A program made the position numbers and the translations under genes. Below are positions 5,639-7,170 of a stretch of DNA of 7,170 nucleotides, piece after piece; the stretch's first letter is position 1; each line of letters opens with the position of its first letter. The stretch is from Helicobacter sp. (GTDB lineage Bacteria; Campylobacterota; Campylobacteria; Campylobacterales; Helicobacteraceae): the NCBI GenBank assembly GCA_029264655.1, contig JARHZY010000041.1, positions 1-7,170 on the forward strand, in the 5' to 3' direction. The notes below the pieces were generated by a model that worked only from the letters and a program-made list of their open reading frames with translations, had not been told where the DNA came from and made no database searches.

Positions 5639-6739
5639 TTATGATACTTCTTGATAATTATGCAACTCATTATATAGGCTATCGCGTTCTACGGGAATAA
5701 AGCCAGCATCTTTTATTTGAAATATCATCTCTTCTTTACTGACACCATGCCGACTTTTTGCCCCAGCAGCTGATTGTATGCTTTCATGCTCAATTGTCCC
5801 ATCCATATCATTTGCTCCAAACTCTTGTGCTACAATAGCAAGATTAAATGATAAAGATGCCCAATAAGCTTTTATGTGCGGAATGTTTTGCAATAATATT
5901 CTAGCAATAGCAATGGTTTTTAGAATCTCTTGTGCTGTTGGAGCATCTTTTGCTTTTAGAAAATTATTATCGCGTTGGTAAAGCAAAGGAATAAAAGCAT
6001 TAAAACCACCCATCTTTTTGTTCGCTTGGTCAAATGATGGTTGTGCATTACGCAAGCGTAACATATGATCTATTCTATGATGGCGTTCCTCAATATGCCC
6101 AAACAACATTGTTGCATTACTCATTTTACCAAGTTTATGCCATAATGCATGCACTTCTAACCATCTATTTGCACTAGCTTTTCCATGACATAATGCTTTA
6201 CGCACTTTTTCGTCAAAAATCTCTGCACCACCACCGGGCAAAGAATCAACACCAGATTCTATTAAATCATGTATAACTTGTTCAAGCCCCAATCCAAATT
6301 TACGCGTAAGATAATCTATCTCTGCTGCCCCCATTGCCTTTATATGCAAATTTGGCGTAGCATCTTTTACTGCACGAAACATATCCAAATAATGTTTGTA
6401 TTCATGTGTAGGATGGTGTGCAGCAACAATATGCACTTCCTTTGCTCCTTTGCTATAAGCATTAACACATAATGTAACAACTTCTTCAATACTCATACTA
6501 TATGGGTTTGGATTTTTACGACTAGCTGAAAATGCACAAAATTTACATACATCAGCACAAATATTTGTAGGATTTATATGGCGATTCATATTAAAAAATA
6601 CTTTTCTACCAAAATGTGCCTCCCGCACAGAATATGCCGCATCTCCAAGCACATACATATCATAATCATAAAGTTTTGCCAACTCTATTGGGCTAAGGTC
6701 TGCAATATCACCACGCATTACTCTATCAAGTAAATCCAT
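5639..6739 (-). CDS. mqnE: aminofutalosine synthase MqnE (radical SAM)
   Basis: This 366-residue radical SAM enzyme fits MqnE. MqnE joins a SAM-derived adenosyl radical to 3-[(1-carboxyvinyl)oxy]benzoate, giving aminofutalosine in the futalosine route to menaquinone, the respiratory quinone of Helicobacter and Campylobacter. The 4Fe-4S cluster motif CX3CX2C is Cys61, Cys65 and Cys68 in NICADVCKFCAF. The MqnE-like context NRHINPTN precedes it, and EVHIVAAHHPTHEYKHYLDM (from about residue 100) follows. LPGGGAEIFD, GHIEERHHRIDHM and the C-terminal AGFIPVERDSLYN also match the MqnE/MqnC superfamily; the length and INPTN...FCAFSA pattern favour MqnE over the cyclase MqnC. The ATG follows AAGGAA at 6744-6749. 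No other mqn gene is next to it, which is usual in Helicobacter, where these genes are scattered. The protein looks intact. Confidence 0.93.
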   Translation of the reverse strand: MDLLDRVMRGDIADLSPIELAKLYDYDMYVLGDAAYSVREAHFGRKVFFNMNRHINPTNICADVCKFCAFSASRKNPNPYSMSIEEVVTLCVNAYSKGAKEVHIVAAHHPTHEYKHYLDMFRAVKDATPNLHIKAMGAAEIDYLTRKFGLGLEQVIHDLIESGVDSLPGGGAEIFDEKVRKALCHGKASANRWLEVHALWHKLGKMSNATMLFGHIEERHHRIDHMLRLRNAQPSFDQANKKMGGFNAFIPLLYQRDNNFLKAKDAPTAQEILKTIAIARILLQNIPHIKAYWASLSFNLAIVAQEFGANDMDGTIEHESIQSAAGAKSRHGVSKEEMIFQIKDAGFIPVERDSLYNELHNYQEVS

Positions 6740-6743
6740 ACTA

Positions 6744-6777
6744 TTCCTTTTTTATTTATTTAACAATTATAATTATA
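6744..6777 (-). promoter_or_regulatory. mqnE ribosome site and likely -10 box
   Basis: On the minus strand TATAAT lies at 6772-6777, about 33 bases before the mqnE ATG, followed by AAGGAA (6744-6749) four bases from the start codon. No strong -35 is visible. mqnE therefore probably has its own promoter rather than depending on the eroded genes upstream. Confidence 0.5.
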
Positions 6778-6801
6778 CGCTGAAATGACTGAATATATTA
6801 T

Positions 6802-7077
6802 TTAAAATACATAAAAATATGTTTTACTTATAAAATTATCTTTTTGGAATCTTGCTTTGATAGCTTAAGTATAGGCTGTGTTTGTGCCTGCTTTTTTGAT
6901 ATAAGCTATATTGTTCTTTTTCTCTGTAAATCTCACATCTGTTTCTCATTTATTTTTATCAGTATTTTCCTGAATACAATATAACATTGCATAGCTTGCA
7001 TTAGCCACATGTGCATATTGCAGGAATTTACTTACTAAATCTAGTTTAGCTTCATGTGTTCTTATATCTTTACTCAT
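6802..7077 (-). pseudogene. broken gene: 43-codon frame, then same frame continues past stops
   Basis: A minus-strand ATG at 7075-7077 has a strong ribosome site, AAGGAG (7083-7088), five bases before it. It opens 43 codons (MSKDIRTHEAKLDLVSKF, then LQYAHVANASYAML and CIQENTDKNK) ending at TGA (6946-6948). The same frame continues as VRFTEKKNNIAYIKKAG and TNTAYT to a TAA at 6865-6867, then AIKARFQKDNF to a final TAA at 6802-6804. The residues after both stops remain protein-like, so this is probably the N-terminus of a longer protein broken by nonsense changes, with the rest deleted before mqnE. Helical, Ala/Tyr-rich text such as LQYAHVANASYAML is the best part. I have an unverified impression that similar N-termini occur in long Helicobacter lipase-like proteins. 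An alternative is a genuine 43-residue protein. No signal peptide is visible. Confidence 0.55.
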
Positions 7078-7078
7078 T

Positions 7079-7170
7079 TTATCTCCTTATTTCTATCAAT
7101 CTATCTTCACAATACAATGTTTGATTGTCTTTCAAACCAAACCCAGCACCTGCATCACCTGATAAAAATA
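7079..7170 (-). CDS. C-terminal 29 residues of an unidentified protein (runs off the right edge)
   Basis: The minus-strand frame entering from the right edge reads SGDAGAGFGLKDNQTLYC and EDRLIEIRR, then TAA at 7079-7081. The stop lies one base before the ATG of the next frame, and the ribosome site of that frame sits inside these last codons, so the two formed an operon. Glycine-rich text followed by a charged tail is protein-like, but too little is visible to name a family. That the tight junction survives while the downstream frame is broken suggests this gene may still be functional, though that cannot be told from 29 residues. Confidence 0.55.
   Translation of the reverse strand, partial: FLSGDAGAGFGLKDNQTLYCEDRLIEIRR

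Noticed and set aside
6269..6472. 67-codon plus-strand frame inside mqnE.
   Set aside because: Antisense to an intact radical SAM enzyme, with no ribosome site or domain.

Overview
The window is AT-rich (roughly 70% A+T) and reads as a Helicobacter chromosome, most likely an enterohepatic or other non-pylori species. The basis is a FlaA-type flagellin N-terminus, a MurF whose N-terminus is a membrane domain, an Hcp-type cysteine-rich Sel1-repeat protein, the futalosine menaquinone enzyme MqnE, and heavy use of the word AGAATC/GATTCT. No CRISPR array, rRNA, convincing tRNA, intact insertion sequence or phage module is visible.

Layout, left to right. 1-225 (minus) is the start of flaA, with a sigma-28 type -10 box at 282-289. 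672-2431 (plus) is a two-gene unit, acyP (acylphosphatase) and murF, joined by a TAATG stop/start overlap. 2432-3027 has no intact gene, but the minus strand carries what looks like a decayed gene (about 2483-2938). 3028-3300 (minus) is a CsoR-family copper-sensing repressor, divergent from 3464-4444 (plus), a secreted Hcp-like Sel1-repeat protein with nine CX7C pairs spaced exactly 36 residues apart. 4445-5638 is nearly 1.2 kb of very AT-rich DNA with one doubtful small membrane ORF (4843-5076). 5639-6739 (minus) is mqnE. The right end (minus) holds the last codons of one unidentified gene (7079-7168). One base after its stop comes a well-placed ribosome site and ATG opening a reading frame that is broken by stop codons (6802-7077).

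The intact genes are unrelated housekeeping or envelope functions: motility, peptidoglycan precursor synthesis, copper sensing, periplasmic repeat protein, menaquinone synthesis. They do not form one pathway. The CsoR has no visible copper exporter or chaperone beside it. The most notable content not covered by ordinary annotation is the two eroded reading frames and the large gene-poor gaps, which suggest a region undergoing gene loss. I found no convincing new multi-gene system.
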